A stretch of 64,000 nt of DNA from Gracilibacillus ureilyticus. Its GTDB lineage: Bacteria > Bacillota > Bacilli > Bacillales > Amphibacillaceae. The position numbers and the translations under genes are program-made. Location of the stretch: assembly GCF_900111195.1 (NCBI RefSeq), contig NZ_FOGL01000019.1:1-64000 (forward strand), written 5' to 3'. Under the pieces are notes generated by a model. That model was not told the origin of the DNA and ran no database searches. It saw only the letters and a program-made list of their open reading frames with translations. Positions 44,861-54,135 of the stretch are shown here, in pieces; the stretch's first letter is position 1, and each line of letters starts with the position of its first letter.

Positions 44861-45883
44861 TTATGAGAATCCCCTCTCATATTGTACAGGTATTTCTACC
44901 TTCTGTTGTAACTGGTGTGCTGCATGAATCGCCCAATACGGATCACGCAACATACCCCGTCCAACAGCGATAAGATCGGCATCTCCATTTCCTATCGTTG
45001 CATCAGCTAGTTGAGGACTGTCTAAGTTACCAACAGCGATAACCGGCACCTTGAGGGCTTCCTTCATTGCTCGTGCAAACGGGACCATATACCCCCCATG
45101 TGTTCCTGGGTTTCGGGAAGCAGCGATTCTGCCTTCACCACCTGCACTAATGTGAAATACATCAACACCTGCATCTTTATATTTCTTTGCAAGTTCAATG
45201 GCATCTTGTAAAGTATAGCCATCCTCAGCAAATTCTGTTGCAGAAATGCGTAAAATCAAAGGCATGTCTGCAGGCATTTCCTCTTTGGCTTCTTTGATTA
45301 CATCCACCCCAAATTTAGATAGCTCTGCATATTCATCATCTCTTTTATTCGTTAAATGAGAATGAAACTGATGAATAAGATAACCATGTGCACCATGTAA
45401 TTCAATTGCATCAAATCCTGCTTCTACCGCACGTTTGACGGATTGGCGAAACTTATTTACCAATTCGTTTACTTCTGCCGTAGTTAGTGCTTTTGGTGTT
45501 TTGTATTTTTCACTAAAACGGATGGCCGATGGCGCCACCGGAGTATCTGCATCTTCAGCTTTTCTTCCAGCATGAGCAATCTGGATACCAATCTTCGCAC
45601 CTTGGGCATGCACAGCATCGACGATTTTTTTATATGCCGGTATCTGATCATCTGACCATAACCCGAGGCAATTGTTTGATATTCTCCCGTCTGGTTCGAT
45701 GTTTGTCATTTCTACGATAATAAAAGCTGTTCCGCCAACAGCACGGCTAACGTAATGAGTATAGTGCCAGTCATTTGGGGTACCATCTTGCTCCGTTACA
45801 GAATATTGGCACATCGGTGGCATGACAACTCGATTTTTCAAGTTTAAGTTCTTTATTTGAAAAGGGCTGAACAATTGATCCAT
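44861..45883 (-). CDS. namA: Old yellow enzyme family NADPH dehydrogenase (YqjM-like)
   Basis: A 340-residue FMN ene-reductase that reduces activated double bonds with NADPH. MPPMCQYS carries the flavin-tuning Cys of the YqjM class. IELHGAHGYLIHQF carries the two substrate-binding His residues, and PVQYERGF at the end supplies the arginine finger to the partner subunit. Length equals that of YqjM. It is divergent from the pentapeptide gene. Confidence 0.92.
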   Translation of the reverse strand: MDQLFSPFQIKNLNLKNRVVMPPMCQYSVTEQDGTPNDWHYTHYVSRAVGGTAFIIVEMTNIEPDGRISNNCLGLWSDDQIPAYKKIVDAVHAQGAKIGIQIAHAGRKAEDADTPVAPSAIRFSEKYKTPKALTTAEVNELVNKFRQSVKRAVEAGFDAIELHGAHGYLIHQFHSHLTNKRDDEYAELSKFGVDVIKEAKEEMPADMPLILRISATEFAEDGYTLQDAIELAKKYKDAGVDVFHISAGGEGRIAASRNPGTHGGYMVPFARAMKEALKVPVIAVGNLDSPQLADATIGNGDADLIAVGRGMLRDPYWAIHAAHQLQQKVEIPVQYERGFS

Positions 45884-46016
45884 TATTAATTTCTCCTTTA
45901 TTTAAACTTTTCTCTAATAGTAAGTATATCAAGATAAAAATGGTTATTCACTTAATTGAACTTAAATTAGGGAATTTATGATATGATAACAATACTTATC
46001 TTTACGGAGGCTAATT

Positions 46017-46835
46017 ATGGAAAATCTGAAAGTAACACCGCAATATTTACAGGCAGACTGTGCTAATTGCTTCGCCCTATGTTGTGTTGCGCTGCCATAT
46101 GCCAAATCCAGCGATTTTGCTTTTAATAAGACTTCAGGTGAGCCTTGTCGCAATTTAGACAAGAATTTTCTTTGCAGGATTCACAAAGACCTCAGGGAAA
46201 AGGGATTCAAAGGCTGCACCGTATATGAATGCTTTGGTGCTGGACAGAAAGTATCACAGCATATTTACAAAGGAAAAAGTTGGCGCGATTCCCCCAATAT
46301 CAGTAAGGAAATGTTCGAAGTATTTCCAATTGTTCAGCAGCTTCATGAAATACTTTATTATTTGAATGAAGCTGGAAATAGATCGGAAACTCAATCTATC
46401 CACAAGCAGCTTTCAAGTGAATTTGAAAAGATTGATAATCTTACAAAAATAAATCCGAAAGAAATTCTTTCACTTGATATCAATGAAATACGCGCTGGGA
46501 TCAATCCATTACTAATCAATGCCAGTGAGCAGGTACGAAAAAAATATAAAAGAAATGGAAGGATGAACCTACCAAGGGAATTGTTTGGTGCCAGTCTGCA
46601 GAATCAAAATTTGTCAGGTTACAGCTTTCGTGGATCGATACTAATTGGTGCCAACCTTAGCAATTCAAATTTGAGAGGAGCAGAATTCATCGGAGCTGAC
46701 TTGCGGGGCACCAATCTCTGCGGAGCCGACATGCAAGAAAGTATTTTCTTAACACAATCCCAATTAAATGCTTCAAAAGGCAACAAGGAAACTAAATTAC
46801 CTCCACACCTTCAACTGCCTCATCACTGGGGCTGA
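46017..46835 (+). CDS. Pentapeptide-repeat protein with Cys-rich N-terminus
   Basis: A 272-residue soluble protein. The N-terminal about 80 residues are cysteine-rich (DCANCFALCC, GEPCRNL, FLCRIHKDLREKGFKGCTVYEC), resembling a metal-binding CxxC...CC module. A helical linker follows. From about residue 195 comes a short right-handed pentapeptide helix (ASLQNQNLSGYSF, GANLSNSNLRGAEFIGADLR, GTNLCGADM). The helix of about nine repeats is much shorter than in Qnr-type gyrase protectors. GGAGG precedes the ATG. Function unknown; the Mn-catalase gene follows. Confidence 0.78.
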   Translation: MENLKVTPQYLQADCANCFALCCVALPYAKSSDFAFNKTSGEPCRNLDKNFLCRIHKDLREKGFKGCTVYECFGAGQKVSQHIYKGKSWRDSPNISKEMFEVFPIVQQLHEILYYLNEAGNRSETQSIHKQLSSEFEKIDNLTKINPKEILSLDINEIRAGINPLLINASEQVRKKYKRNGRMNLPRELFGASLQNQNLSGYSFRGSILIGANLSNSNLRGAEFIGADLRGTNLCGADMQESIFLTQSQLNASKGNKETKLPPHLQLPHHWG

Positions 46836-46857
46836 CAAAAAACACGGTAATAGTTGT

Positions 46858-46916
46858 CACACATTTTTAAATAGGCACATAAAGTATGACAGATACCTAT
46901 TTAAAAAGGATGTGTG
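46858..46916 (+). promoter_or_regulatory. Long hairpin enclosing the Mn-catalase RBS
   Basis: The left arm CACACATTTTTAAATAGG (46858-46875) pairs along its full length with the right arm at 46896-46916. The right arm differs only by three extra bases that include the GGA of the Shine-Dalgarno. The loop is 20 bases. The start codon (46920) is 3 bases beyond the stem. Confidence 0.7.
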
Positions 46917-46919
46917 CGC

Positions 46920-47756
46920 ATGTTTTATCATATTAAAGAATTACAGTATCCTTCAAAACCTGACAGACCAGATCCCCTCTTCGCAAAACAGTTACAGGAG
47001 GTTCTTGGCGGACAGTTTGGAGAAATATCTGTAGCCATGCAGTACTTATTTCAAGGGTTTAATGTAAGAATCGATGGCAAATATAAGGACTTGTTAATGG
47101 ATGTTGGTACAGAAGAATTAGCTCATGTGGAAATGCTGGCAACAATGATAGCAAGATTACTAGATAATGCCCCTGTTGGTGACCTGGAGGAAGCTTGTAA
47201 AAATCCGGTGTTAGGTGCGATTATTGGCGGGATGAATCCTCAGCATGCGATTGTTTCAGGATTAGGTGCTATGCCTGCAGATAGTGTTGGAAATCGATGG
47301 ACTGCTGACTATATCATAGCAAGCGGTAACTTACTGGCTGATTTTCGGGCGAACTTAAATGCAGAATCACAAGGACGTCTGCAAGTTGCAAGACTTTATG
47401 AAATAACGTCAGACAGAGGCGTTAAAGACATGCTTTCATTTTTGATCGCTCGTGATACGATGCATCAGAATATGTGGTTAGCTGCAATTGAAGAGTTAGA
47501 ACAAAAAGAAGGTGTGGTCGTACCTTCCACTTTCCCTCGCGAACTTGAAAAACAGCAAGTAGCTTATGATTTCTATAACTTCTCCCAAGGTGATGCCTCT
47601 GCAGAAGGAAGATGGGCATATGGGCCTAGTATGGATGGTTGCTCCGAGTTCAGGTATATTCAAAACCCGCCTGCATACGGAGAAATTCCAGTTCTTAACC
47701 CTGCTCCACCATATATATTTGATACCAATTTCCAAATACCGCCATCATTATGTTAA
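46920..47756 (+). CDS. Manganese (non-haem) catalase
   Basis: A 278-residue dimanganese catalase (YdbD/CotJC family) that disproportionates hydrogen peroxide. The four-helix core ligands are visible: Glu in FGEISVAMQYLFQG, Glu and His in GTEELAHVEMLATMIARL, and Glu/His in the later helix with LIARDTMHQNMWLAAIEEL. The C-terminal tail is Pro-rich. ATG 46920 is preferred; its Shine-Dalgarno lies in the stem of a long hairpin, which may make translation conditional. Confidence 0.92.
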   Translation: MFYHIKELQYPSKPDRPDPLFAKQLQEVLGGQFGEISVAMQYLFQGFNVRIDGKYKDLLMDVGTEELAHVEMLATMIARLLDNAPVGDLEEACKNPVLGAIIGGMNPQHAIVSGLGAMPADSVGNRWTADYIIASGNLLADFRANLNAESQGRLQVARLYEITSDRGVKDMLSFLIARDTMHQNMWLAAIEELEQKEGVVVPSTFPRELEKQQVAYDFYNFSQGDASAEGRWAYGPSMDGCSEFRYIQNPPAYGEIPVLNPAPPYIFDTNFQIPPSLC

Positions 47757-48068
47757 TTCTTCATTTTGAAAACTGGGTAGAATGTGTTCCAGCTAAAGCA
47801 GAGGATTATTAAATAGTCAGTATCCCATATGAATCGTCATCAATAAAAAAGACTTTTGATCAGTGGGGGGATTTTCCTTCTCCACTGGTTATCAGCAATT
47901 TCACAAAAATAATTAACATCTGTTAGAGTCGCCTTTTTTCATGTTACTCGAATATTAAAAAAAAGAAGTATTTGTGCTGAGAAAACATCAAGAAAAAAGT
48001 CCCTTAGATATTTCACCTAGCTTATGCTTTTTTAGCATAGCATTCAAAGCTTCTTAAAAAGCCTACTC
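47757..48068. other. Intergenic region between the Mn-catalase and PAP2 genes
   Basis: 312 bases containing dispersed repeat copy C and an imperfect hairpin around 48022-48044 (GCTTATGC/GCATAGC with a T-rich loop). Convergent transcription probably ends here. No gene seen. Confidence 0.55.
47849..47951 (+). repeat. Dispersed intergenic repeat, copy C (long)
   Basis: GACTTTTGATCAGTGGGG...CTCCACTGGTTATCAG, then a distal part with CATCTGTTAGAG and CATGTTACTC, in the same order as the copy at 40446-40556. It lies 3' of the Mn-catalase gene. Confidence 0.7.
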
Positions 48069-48782
48069 CTATACGCCATGTCCTGGCTGTATTTTTTCCT
48101 TTCTCTTTTTCTCCCTGTACATCATTAATTTCATAGCAAAAATACTTATAATTAACCATGAAAGTCCCAATGCCAATCCTGCAATAATATCAGTGAAGAA
48201 ATGTACGCTTAATACTACCCGACTTAATGCTATTGATAAAATCAGCAGGGAAGATAATGAAATGAGAATGATCTTAAGACATTTTTTCAGTTTACTAACT
48301 GCAATTAAATAAACCAGAAACCCGTAAAACGTCATCGATCCGGTAGCATGTCCGCTCGGAAAGCTGAATCCTGTGCCGTCATACTGCTCAAGCAGCTCAG
48401 GACGTTCTCTTTCAAAGAATATTTTTAACAGCTTTGTTAGCCCGCTGATTCCAATCATATTAATTGCGAAAAATACAGCTATCCACTTACTCTTCCTGGA
48501 GAAAAACAGTAAGTAAATAAACAGCATTGCTGAGGCAACTGTGACAAACAGCACGGATCCTGCTTCTGTTATGTACCCCATAAATGTGTATAAAAAGGTA
48601 TCGCTAAAATTTACCATAATATTCTGCACTGCAGTATCGACGGTGAATTTTTCTTTCTCTGCAACATCCTCTGCCAATTCAACAAATAATGCCATCGAAA
48701 TGGCAATAATTATAAATCCAGTCACTAATATGATAAGAGATACTTTTGGTATGTTTTTCACTTTTCGTAACGTTTCTAACAA
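48069..48782 (-). CDS. PAP2-family membrane phosphatase
   Basis: A 237-residue membrane phosphatase with about six membrane segments. The three catalytic motifs are present: KIFFERERP, SFPSGHAT and SRVVLSVHFFTDIIAG. It would dephosphorylate undecaprenyl pyrophosphate or phosphatidic/phosphatidylglycerol phosphate at the outer face. TTG 48782 is proposed because GGGAGGGTGG precedes it; the frame extends to 48908 but its first about 40 residues look non-homologous. Confidence 0.82.
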   Translation of the reverse strand: MLETLRKVKNIPKVSLIILVTGFIIIAISMALFVELAEDVAEKEKFTVDTAVQNIMVNFSDTFLYTFMGYITEAGSVLFVTVASAMLFIYLLFFSRKSKWIAVFFAINMIGISGLTKLLKIFFERERPELLEQYDGTGFSFPSGHATGSMTFYGFLVYLIAVSKLKKCLKIILISLSSLLILSIALSRVVLSVHFFTDIIAGLALGLSWLIISIFAMKLMMYREKKRKEKIQPGHGV

Positions 48783-49033
48783 TGGCTTCCACCCTCCCCG
48801 TTCTCCTTCATTTATTGTAGTTATTTCCTTTAACCCACTAATTAAAACACATCCGATTTTACCCATGTGTGAAATAAGTGTGTAATTACAAGCATAATTG
48901 ATAAACAAATGTAAAAATTATATGGAAAGCCTATAGTGGCAACAACTCATGACAATCCCTTCCTTTCTTATGTGTTGAAACGAGAAACTATTCATGTTTG
49001 AATGGGGATACAATGATTTTAGGAGGAACTTTA

Positions 49034-49756
49034 ATGAAAAGAATACTATTTTTATTATCACTAGCATTGTTACTTGTTTTAGCTGCCTGCAATAGTGAAG
49101 ATAGCCAAGATACAGCAGAGCAAACGGAAGAGGAAGAGCAAACGGAACAAAAGACGGAGGGAAGCCCTGAAGAAGGACAAGTCTCTTCAGAGAAGCAAGT
49201 TGAACCGGATAAGACTGTCGCCAAGGTAAATGGGGAAGAAATAAAAGGGGAAGAATATAATAGGCTTTATCCTCAGGTAGTCAGTTATTTACAGCAATAC
49301 GGCCAAGACACAAGTGATTCAGAAGCAGTTAAAGAACAAGTACTAAATGAACTTGTCACACAGCAGTTAATCATCCAGGACGCAAAAGCAGAAGGAATAG
49401 AAGTGGCAGATGAGGAAGTTACTTCTGAGATGGAGACAATTAAAGAGCAATACGGGGAAGACTATGCGGGAGCACTGGAAGCATCAGGATTTACTGAAGA
49501 GAGTTTTCAGCAGCAGTTAGCGAAGGACATGCTTCGCGTTAAATACATCGAGACACAGCTTGATACAGATGTTAGTGATGAAGAGGTCGAAGAGTATTAT
49601 AATGAACTAGTTGCAAACTCTGAACAAGAGATCGGCGAGCTTAGCGAAGTGGAAGGACAAATTAAAAATGCTCTTACACAGCAGAAACAACAAGAACAAC
49701 TCCAGCCTAAAGTGGAGGAACTCCGTGAACAGGCAGAAATTGAGCTGTTAATTTAA
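49034..49756 (+). CDS. SurA-N-like lipoprotein without a PPIase domain
   Basis: A 240-residue lipoprotein (lipobox LLVLAAC near residue 20) with an acidic Glu/Gln-rich linker (about residues 22-65). It then has a SurA_N-type chaperone helix bundle (AKVNGEEIKGEEYNRLYPQV, QVLNELVTQQLIIQDAKAEG, KDMLRVKYIETQL). PrsA-like foldases carry a parvulin domain after this; here the protein goes straight to a C-terminal helix, so it is a chaperone-like protein lacking the rotamase. AGGAGG precedes ATG 49034. A terminator follows. Confidence 0.85.
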   Translation: MKRILFLLSLALLLVLAACNSEDSQDTAEQTEEEEQTEQKTEGSPEEGQVSSEKQVEPDKTVAKVNGEEIKGEEYNRLYPQVVSYLQQYGQDTSDSEAVKEQVLNELVTQQLIIQDAKAEGIEVADEEVTSEMETIKEQYGEDYAGALEASGFTEESFQQQLAKDMLRVKYIETQLDTDVSDEEVEEYYNELVANSEQEIGELSEVEGQIKNALTQQKQQEQLQPKVEELREQAEIELLI

Positions 49757-49762
49757 ATAGAA

Positions 49763-49786
49763 GAAGGGCATATTTCTTTGCCCTTC
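49763..49786 (+). terminator. Terminator of the SurA-like gene
   Basis: GAAGGGCA (49763-49770) pairs with TGCCCTTC (49779-49786), just after the stop codon. The T-run is weak. Confidence 0.6.
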
Positions 49787-50038
49787 CCTCATCCCACGGG
49801 TAAATATTACCATTTTCAGATTCCCACATTTTTTGCAATAAAATATAGTAATATACCAAATACCCAGGATTCTTAGAGCATTTTAAAAAATGACTATGAA
49901 GGATTTACTGAATAATTACTATTCCTCTATTTTTTTCAATTTTTTTGAAATTCCCTCTTGCTAATTCCTTACATTTTTAGTACTATTTAAGGCATATAAA
50001 ATTATTTCAAACTCAAAATATTAAAAGGAGCCAACAAC

Positions 50039-50521
50039 ATGTTTATTTCTTTGTCAGAAACTTTTCAAAGAAAAAGAGATGAAATGTTTGAAAGTGCTAA
50101 AAATACTCCATTAACTTCTAAAATAACCGTTAACCATAGTCAACAGTTAGATCATTTTATTAATCACTTCCAAAGCAAGAGACATTCGGAGATTTACATT
50201 GCAGAAATGCTGGATAATCAAACCCTGACCGTAAAGCTAAAAGGTCAGTTAGATATCAATACTTCAAGCAACCTAACTAACTATATCGACCAAAATAAAC
50301 ATCAATGGCTCAATGTAGAAAAACTGTACATTGATATACTGGATTTACATTTCTTTGATACAAGTGGAATAAAAAGTATCGTTTCATTTATGGAGGAAAT
50401 GAAAACTAAATCAATCAGCATTTCCCTTATTACTACGAAAAGAGCATTTGAGATTCTGGATTTAATGGGTGTCACGGAAGTTTTTGATGATTGTAATGAT
50501 AAGACCTTTCATACTATTTAA
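50039..50521 (+). CDS. STAS-domain protein (anti-sigma antagonist-like)
   Basis: A 160-residue cytosolic protein. After a polar N-terminus of about 55 residues comes a STAS domain (LTVKLKGQLDINTSSNLTNY, LYIDILDLHFFDTSGIKSI, LDLMGVTEVFDD). The Ser in DTSGIK is the residue phosphorylated in SpoIIAA/RsbV proteins. No kinase or sigma gene is adjacent, so the partner is unknown; an RsbR-like or ion-channel regulatory role is equally possible. AAAGGAG precedes the ATG. Confidence 0.8.
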   Translation: MFISLSETFQRKRDEMFESAKNTPLTSKITVNHSQQLDHFINHFQSKRHSEIYIAEMLDNQTLTVKLKGQLDINTSSNLTNYIDQNKHQWLNVEKLYIDILDLHFFDTSGIKSIVSFMEEMKTKSISISLITTKRAFEILDLMGVTEVFDDCNDKTFHTI

Positions 50522-50730
50522 ACGCTAAATGGAATGTTGGGTCTTTTTTTCTTCTTTAAAAGGGATTGTTGCCCCATCGTAATTTAAAATGAGCCTTCCC
50601 AAGAGATCCCTCCTCCAATCTCCAGCCATATATGCAACGTCTGCCTGTATGTTTGTCCCCAAAAGATGACAATTTTTCTCCACCAGTAATCAGGCTTTTC
50701 CATCTTAAATGAACAAAACAACAACCAAGA

Positions 50731-50767
50731 AGAGCAGCCTCACCTGATAGGCATAGGAGACTGCTCT
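50731..50767 (-). terminator. Possible terminator of the FtsX-type operon
   Basis: AGAGCAGCCTC (50731-50741) pairs with GAGACTGCTCT (50757-50767) with one mismatch, 11 bases after the permease stop codon on the minus strand. The tail (TCTTGGTTGTTG) is only moderately T-rich. Confidence 0.6.
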
Positions 50768-50777
50768 CATATATATG

Positions 50778-53366
50778 TTAAATAGATTCTTGTTTCAGGC
50801 CGTCCATAATATTTTCTTTCTTTATTTTTTTGATCGAATAGATCATTGTTGCTCCAACTATTACAAAGATACTGATAATAACAAATAGAATACTCATCCA
50901 AGGTAACATAAATCCATATTCAAATGTACTTAGAAAAGCATTATACATTAGGACAATAATTATAACACTTAACGGTAAGCCGTATAACAGTGCTTTTATC
51001 CCATAGAATATACTTTCGTAGTAAATCATCTGATCAAAACTTTTCGGAGTCATTCCTACAGACTTTAACATGGCAAATTCCCGCTTACGTAATGCCACAC
51101 TTGTAGAAATCGTATTAAATATATTAGCGATCGAAATTGCAGAAATTAATACAATAAAACCATAAACAAACACAGCCATAAATAATAACAATCGCTGTTC
51201 ATCTTCTTTTTGTTGAACAACATTGTAATAGGATATACCAGAAGTCTTAAGTTCGTTTATTTCCTCCACAGTTTTATCAGGATCAGAACTATTCAAAAAT
51301 AATGTTTCCTCTACTAAATGCTCTGCACTTTCAGCTAATTCATTGAATATTTGTTCAGGCACTACTACGTCTACTCCTCCAGTATGAGCTGTATACATTC
51401 CCATTGGGATTTGGTCGGTTAATGCTCCCGTTTCTATAGTGCCTAGTGGTAATTCCTTGTCTGTTTCATAATCCGTTGCAAATAAACTAAGTTCATCACC
51501 TAACTCTTGGTGAATGGAATTTGCATGAATAAATCGGCCGGTTTCTGGATCTCTATAAGTAATTTCATCTATAATAATTGCTTTTGGGTTAGATGGATCC
51601 ATGAACTCTTCAGGATCAGCTCCAATTTTCTTAGCGTAGGCTGAGAAGCTCTTGTGATCATATCCATAAAAATTCACATAGTAAGGATATTTCCCATCCT
51701 TTAAGGCTTCATTATAATATGGATCTTGTTTCAATCTTTCATTAATCTTATCCTCATCTACCCAAGTACTAACTTGCAGAAAATCTACCATACTATATTC
51801 TGTAACAGTTTCTAATTTGGTAAAAGGATCTAAGTCTACATCAGTTAAATTATTGGAATTGCCGCCAAGTTTGAAGTCGAAATTAATATTCTCCATTGAC
51901 ATCTCAAATGATTTCTCTAAGTTATCAGTAAAGTAAGATATTGAAATAAATAAAACAATACTGATTACTAAAGAAAATAAAGTTGCTCTATAACGTTTCT
52001 TGTTCCGTTTTAAATTCTTCAATCCTATTTCTGCTTCAATTCCAAAAAGTTTGCGAGTTAATTTTGATGTTTTTACTGATTTTCCGCTCAACTTCACATC
52101 ATTGGATTGTCTTATGGCATCAATTGCAGAAATTCTTGAAGCTATTATGGCAGGTTTATATGTGGAAATGAATATCGTAACAGCTGATATAATTACTGAA
52201 GTAATAATGGACCAAGGAGTCAATACAACATACAAATTCTCCGACACACCTAAGGATTCTTCAATAATAATAACAGAATTAATAAACCAGAATGTTAAAG
52301 CTATTCCACAAACCCCAGCAATTATACCTAAAGGAATACTAATTGATCCGACAACTGCACCTTCAAAAAATACTGAATTCCGTTTTTGTTTCTTTGTTGC
52401 ACCAATACTGGAAAGCATACCTAGATGGCGCGAGCGTTCAGAAACACTTATTGCAAATGCATTATATATTAATGAAATAGATCCAATCATTATAACTAGT
52501 ATGATAATACCAAAAAGAGAAAAAAGTGTAATCGCTAAATCCATATTCTTTGTTAAGCCATAATATCTCAGCAGCTCATTATTATACGTTACTTCTTCTC
52601 TATTCAGTTGTTCCATGATGTTTTCTGCATTTTTAAATAATGAAAAATTAACATCTTTAAAAGTAACATGTGCGTTCACACTTCCAGCCGCTGATAGCCG
52701 TTCCATATCCAAATAACTGATCGCGGTATACCCTGGTGACCATGATATATCCCAATTAGATTGTTCAATGATACCAACAACTGTAAATGTCCTTGTCTCT
52801 TCCTTTTTCCATTCCTCAATTATTTGGCCTTCCAACACTTGTAATTCATCCGATTGACCCAGTTGCACTTTAGTATCAGCATCATAGCGTTGGCCTATAT
52901 CCATTGTAATTTGATCACCGATTTCTATGACAACTTCTGTATCTCGCCATAATTCATTTGAGATAATAATTTCATTGGGCGAATTTGGTAATCTGCCACC
53001 TTTGAGTGTGATCGGAAATTGTGCCAATCCATTATCATTTATTTGCTGAATAAAGAGATAAGGCTTATTTGGATTATGAGCCCCTTCTAATTTTGCGTAT
53101 CCTAATTTACTGATCAAACTTATTTCATCTACCGAATGGTCGCTACTGATAATATCAATATCCTCTTCGGAAACCGCTCGATATAATGCATGCCACTCAC
53201 CATTATCAGCAATCGATTGCCGCTTCATTAAGTCAAGAAAGGACACACCTAAAGTAGTCACGGCTGTAATCATAGCGACAGAAATAATAATACCAATTAT
53301 TGTTACTAATGTGCGTTTGCGATTTTGTTTTAAGTGCCTTATGGTTAGTTTATTAATAATATTCAT
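50778..53366 (-). CDS. FtsX-type ABC transporter permease
   Basis: An 862-residue membrane protein with an N-terminal anchor, a large extracellular domain, three central membrane segments, a second N-terminal-like segment near residue 465, a second extracellular domain and three final segments. This is a two-fold FtsX/MacB arrangement. FNTISTSVALRKREFAMLKSVGM and SISLIYNAFAISVSERSRHLG are the FtsX signatures. It overlaps the ATPase gene by 4 bases. Together with the two-component genes it forms a module of the kind that senses and resists peptide antibiotics, although the size is larger than BceB. Confidence 0.88.
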   Translation of the reverse strand: MNIINKLTIRHLKQNRKRTLVTIIGIIISVAMITAVTTLGVSFLDLMKRQSIADNGEWHALYRAVSEEDIDIISSDHSVDEISLISKLGYAKLEGAHNPNKPYLFIQQINDNGLAQFPITLKGGRLPNSPNEIIISNELWRDTEVVIEIGDQITMDIGQRYDADTKVQLGQSDELQVLEGQIIEEWKKEETRTFTVVGIIEQSNWDISWSPGYTAISYLDMERLSAAGSVNAHVTFKDVNFSLFKNAENIMEQLNREEVTYNNELLRYYGLTKNMDLAITLFSLFGIIILVIMIGSISLIYNAFAISVSERSRHLGMLSSIGATKKQKRNSVFFEGAVVGSISIPLGIIAGVCGIALTFWFINSVIIIEESLGVSENLYVVLTPWSIITSVIISAVTIFISTYKPAIIASRISAIDAIRQSNDVKLSGKSVKTSKLTRKLFGIEAEIGLKNLKRNKKRYRATLFSLVISIVLFISISYFTDNLEKSFEMSMENINFDFKLGGNSNNLTDVDLDPFTKLETVTEYSMVDFLQVSTWVDEDKINERLKQDPYYNEALKDGKYPYYVNFYGYDHKSFSAYAKKIGADPEEFMDPSNPKAIIIDEITYRDPETGRFIHANSIHQELGDELSLFATDYETDKELPLGTIETGALTDQIPMGMYTAHTGGVDVVVPEQIFNELAESAEHLVEETLFLNSSDPDKTVEEINELKTSGISYYNVVQQKEDEQRLLLFMAVFVYGFIVLISAISIANIFNTISTSVALRKREFAMLKSVGMTPKSFDQMIYYESIFYGIKALLYGLPLSVIIIVLMYNAFLSTFEYGFMLPWMSILFVIISIFVIVGATMIYSIKKIKKENIMDGLKQESI

Positions 53367-54046
53367 GGACGAATCACCTCGTCTTTGGCGATTTTCCCAT
53401 CTTCGATTGAAATGACACGGTCTGCCTGTAATGCAATTCTTTCATCATGAGTGATAATTATTAAAGTCTGATTGTACATTTTATTAAACAATTTTAACAG
53501 TTCAATAATTTCTTTACTATTTTTGCTATCTAAGTTACCGGTCGGTTCATCTGCAAGCATAATTGCAGGATTACTAATTAAAGCACGACCAATAGAGACA
53601 CGCTGCTGCTGTCCTCCCGATAATTGATTTGGCAAGTGCTCTAATCGTTTTTCCAACCCTAATTTACCAATGATATCGCGGAACTGCTTTTTATCCACTT
53701 TATGTTGGTCGAGCAGGAGAGGTAAAGTGATATTCTCTTCAACTGTTAATACCGGAAGTAAATTATAGAATTGGTAAATTAATCCTATTTGTCTGCGTCT
53801 GAAAATAGCAAGCTGGGTTTCATTTAGTTGATTTATATCTGTGTTTTCTACTAAGACCTGTCCACTCGTTGGACGATCCACTCCTCCTAGTAAATGAAGT
53901 AAAGTAGATTTTCCAGATCCCGATGGACCGATAATTGCAACAAACTCCCCTTTATTGACAGAAAAAGAGACATTATCCAGTGCTTTCACTGCGGTCGCAC
54001 CTTTACCGTAAGATTTAGACAGATTGTTAATTTGTAATATAGTCAT
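53363..54046 (-). CDS. ABC transporter ATPase (MacB/LolD-type)
   Basis: A 227-residue ATPase. It has Walker A GPSGSGKSTLL, signature LSGGQQQRVSIGRAL, Walker B IMLADEPTGNLDS and H-loop IITHDERIA. The GNLDS ending marks the MacB/LolD/BceA group that works with FtsX-type permeases. It is coupled to the permease gene by ATGA overlap. Confidence 0.93.
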   Translation of the reverse strand: MTILQINNLSKSYGKGATAVKALDNVSFSVNKGEFVAIIGPSGSGKSTLLHLLGGVDRPTSGQVLVENTDINQLNETQLAIFRRRQIGLIYQFYNLLPVLTVEENITLPLLLDQHKVDKKQFRDIIGKLGLEKRLEHLPNQLSGGQQQRVSIGRALISNPAIMLADEPTGNLDSKNSKEIIELLKLFNKMYNQTLIIITHDERIALQADRVISIEDGKIAKDEVIRP

Positions 54047-54135
54047 GAATATTCCTCCACAAATTTAATTATCTATAGTTTATCTGTCTAAAATGACTGC
54101 CAAGTGACTATAAAGTGACAATATTGTCATATAAC

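Noticed and set aside
11619-47951. CRISPR array from the repeated GATCAGTGGGG units
   Set aside because: The copies are tens of kilobases apart, not regularly spaced, and are hairpins in 3' flanks; no cas genes are present.
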